64,000 nucleotides of DNA from Isochrysis galbana (taxonomy: Eukaryota; Haptophyta; Isochrysidales; Isochrysidaceae), in NCBI GenBank assembly GCA_018136815.1, contig CM030942.1, positions 1,179,797 to 1,243,796 of the forward strand, written 5' to 3'. Below are positions 62,097-64,000 of this stretch, one piece after another. The translations under genes and the position numbers were made by a program. Below the pieces are notes generated by a model, which was not told the DNA's origin, made no database searches, and saw only the letters and a program-made list of their open reading frames with translations. How positions within the stretch are numbered: position 1 is the stretch's first letter; every line of letters starts with the position of its first letter.

Positions 62097-63053
62097 GGCT
62101 CCCTCGCTTTCCCGATGTCTCTGCTTTTCCCTGCCTTATTCTCTCCGCGGAACCCTGGGCGAGTTTGCACCCTTCGTCGTGGTACGAGTACCTTCCCCTG
62201 GTCCCTTCCTCTACGAAGAGGCCGCTCTCCTGGTTGTTACGTTGTTGGCTTTTCCCCTCTGGAAGGTGTTTCGTTGAGACCTTCGTCCGCCTGTCGTCGT
62301 CGGCTCGCCGACAATGTACCCGGTGCTGCCGCCGACGGCAACGGAGGGGGGGGGAAGGGGGGGGGGGGGACCGAAAGCCTAGCGGCGGGGGGGGGGGGAA
62401 GGGGGGGGGGGGGGGGGGCTTCTGAGGTCGCTCGAGGCTGCGCGCCGATTCGTCGGGACGGGATTCGGCACGAGATCGGGGTCAGCAGTGCGCTTCTCAC
62501 GTCCCTCTATTTTCCATTCTCTATTCCTATTCTCTGTTCTCTATTGATGTTAGCGCACATGCACGAACTCAAAAATACTCCGTAGGCAGCCAATTCCTCG
62601 CGCCGGCGCAATCCCTTCGCCGTGTGTCCTTCGCCCTCTGGGGGGCTGTGGAGGCTGGGAAATTGCTCGAGGAGAGGCTAGAGGCTCGAGGCCTACTGGG
62701 ACACAGCCTCCCAGCTGCCAGCTGCGCAGATCCGCACTCTCCGCGCGAAGGCCCGCCTGGTGGAGCTGGAGCGTCTGGCGGAGACGACGTCGACGATGTC
62801 GCCAGCGTCCTTCGCACCCTGGCGAGGCGGGCGCGGCGCCTGCGCAGCGCGAGCGGCGCTATGCGGGGCCATCCATATGATATGCAGGCCCCCAGCGCGC
62901 CACGGCGGCGGGGGGCGTCAAGGAGAGGGCCTGTAAGGCCGTTGTGTGCTGGTACCACCCCGACACTGATCGTTCGGTGTTATGCTCCAAGGCCTTATGG
63001 GCCGCGGAGTTTGGGGTGGACCGGCGGCCCGGATGCCCCGTCAGGTCTCAGGT
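62097..63053. other. upstream region with G tracts; possible gene fragment
   Basis: 62345-62420 is G-rich simple sequence. A plus-strand frame near 62905-63050 reads KERACKAVVCWYHPDTDRSV, LCSKALWAAEFGVDRRPGCP and looks coding, but it is short and unrecognised. Confidence 0.35.
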
Positions 63054-63125
63054 CATCAGGTCTTGGCGACCTGATACCTGATATCAGGTGATATCAGGAT
63101 CTGATATGAGGCTGATATCAGGTGG
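63054..63125. repeat. CTGATATCAGGT palindromic tandem repeat
   Basis: Four to five degenerate copies of TGATATCAGGT, each self-complementary. Confidence 0.7.
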
Positions 63126-63637
63126 TCCACCACTAATATTATAATTTTCTAATGAGCCATTCTAAGATCAGAGGAAATGGACTGCTACGTCTAGAAGCGG
63201 AAGCGGAGAGGGGGTTCGTGTGGAAGCGGAGGGGAGAGGGGAGAGCCCCCCCTAGCGAACCCCCACCCCTCCCCCCCGCGCAGTGTTGGGGCAACAGTAC
63301 TGGCACCAGTGTTTGGCGCCAGTGCCAGTTCCATCTCAACTGGCAACTGGCGCCAGCTCGCCAGTTCTCAGCAAATAATGAGCAGCGATGTAAAAAAAAA
63401 AGGAAGATAAAACTACCAGCAAGGGAGCTGCGGGTTGCCATCGGTAAGCCCCTACGTCGCGGACGTAGGAGGCCGCCCAGACTCGAACCGTGCCCCCACA
63501 CGTGACACGACCTCGCTGGTTCACATTAAGCTGCCGGGGTGTGCTTTATCATCATGAGCGGGAAAATAACCCTTGATACTGTATAATTTACAATTGGTGA
63601 CCTTTCTCCCCCACCCTCTGCCCTCCAGAGCGGGTGC
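63126..63637. other. no gene recognised; hairpin sequence
   Basis: 63298-63330 can fold (ACTGGCAC / GTGCCAGT), with TGGCGCCA palindromes around it. An isolated GTTCGAGTC on the minus strand near 63480 resembles a tRNA T-loop, but no cloverleaf forms. Confidence 0.4.
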
Positions 63638-64000
63638 TAGCTGGCAGCATGACTAGCTCTTCCGCTCTTCCCACCAAAGATCTGGCGCCAGCTCGCAGAC
63701 CACCGATAGCTGTCATCAGCTCGCCGCCACCAGCCTCGCAGCCACCAGCCTCGCAGCCACCAGCCTCGCCGCAACGCCGCAACCAGCCTGGCCGCCACCA
63801 GCCCCATCGCCACCCCAGCCTCGTTACCACCAGCCTCGTTACCACCAGCCTCGCCGCCACCAGCCTCTTTACGACCAGCCTCGCCTCCACCCAGCCTCGC
63901 CTCCACCCAGCCTCGCCTCCACCCAGCCTCGCCTCCACCCAGCCTCGCCGCCACCCAGCCTCGCCGCCACCAGCCTCGCCGCGCACCAGCCTCGCCTCCA
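63638..64000. repeat. CCAGCCTCGCC minisatellite, continues past the window
   Basis: Tandem units of ~12-17 bases built on CCACCAGCCTCGC / CTCCACCCAGCCTCGC, most regular at 63880-64000. Confidence 0.85.

Noticed and set aside
63440-63510. tRNA on the minus strand (GTTCGAGTC loop)
   Set aside because: No D-arm, anticodon stem or acceptor pairing can be drawn around it.

Overview
This is nuclear DNA of a GC-rich, repeat-rich unicellular eukaryote. Protein genes are sparse and several carry short GT-AG introns (79-330 nt, all three phases). About half of the window is dispersed repeats, and two 100-N assembly gaps (15001-15100, 57782-57881) sit inside repeats. A photosynthetic protist with a secondary plastid, possibly a haptophyte-like alga, fits the mix: a secreted or plastid-type acetoacetate-decarboxylase-like (NXD1-like) protein, a signal-peptide-bearing DEAD-box helicase, a lipocalin, and a methyltransferase fragment of a type I associate with marine algae. 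That lineage assignment is inference, not proof.

Genes I can support, left to right: NXD1-like protein (2746-3582, +); a protein with two ZNRD2/autoantigen-p27-like modules that have lost zinc ligands (6877-7776, +); a CNNM/CorC-type DUF21 membrane protein in six exons (12006-14333, +); an ABCG half-transporter in five exons (15329-17942, +); a coiled-coil ORF (21113-22285, -); an armadillo-repeat protein (23729-26350, +); mitochondrial dihydrolipoamide succinyltransferase in four exons (31021-32936, +); a lipocalin (35798-36316, +); a DEAD-box RNA helicase (41619-42884, -); adenine phosphoribosyltransferase (47867-48454, +); a telobox-Myb, TRF-like protein in six exons (52845-55167, +); and a large secreted protein with nine acidic 13-residue repeats and four copies of an unfamiliar six-cysteine domain (60027-62096, -). 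Fragments of an mRNA cap (guanine-N7) methyltransferase-like gene lie on the two arms of a large inverted repeat (56.5-58.8 kb).

The rest is mostly mobile DNA. The most striking system is a family of LINEs and short derivatives that share one architecture. Each has a 5′ end beginning AACTA that folds at once into a short hairpin, an ATG only a few bases behind the hairpin, and (where the 3′ end is seen) a CTGAATCTTCAG mini-hairpin followed by a T-rich tail. The hairpin stems differ between copies by compensatory changes. Three insertions have target-site duplications that I could read directly, which fixes the element ends. One locus (37.3-41.1 kb) is a three-level nest: a ~205-bp tandem repeat is interrupted by a 5′-truncated LINE, which is interrupted by an 869-bp derivative. 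Two hAT-like MITEs with 8-bp duplications, a small inverted-repeat element found upstream of three genes, a chromovirus integrase remnant and several unnamed repeat families complete the picture.

The genes are housekeeping and membrane functions with no shared pathway or operon logic. What links the window is repeated invasion by the hairpin-start retroelements.
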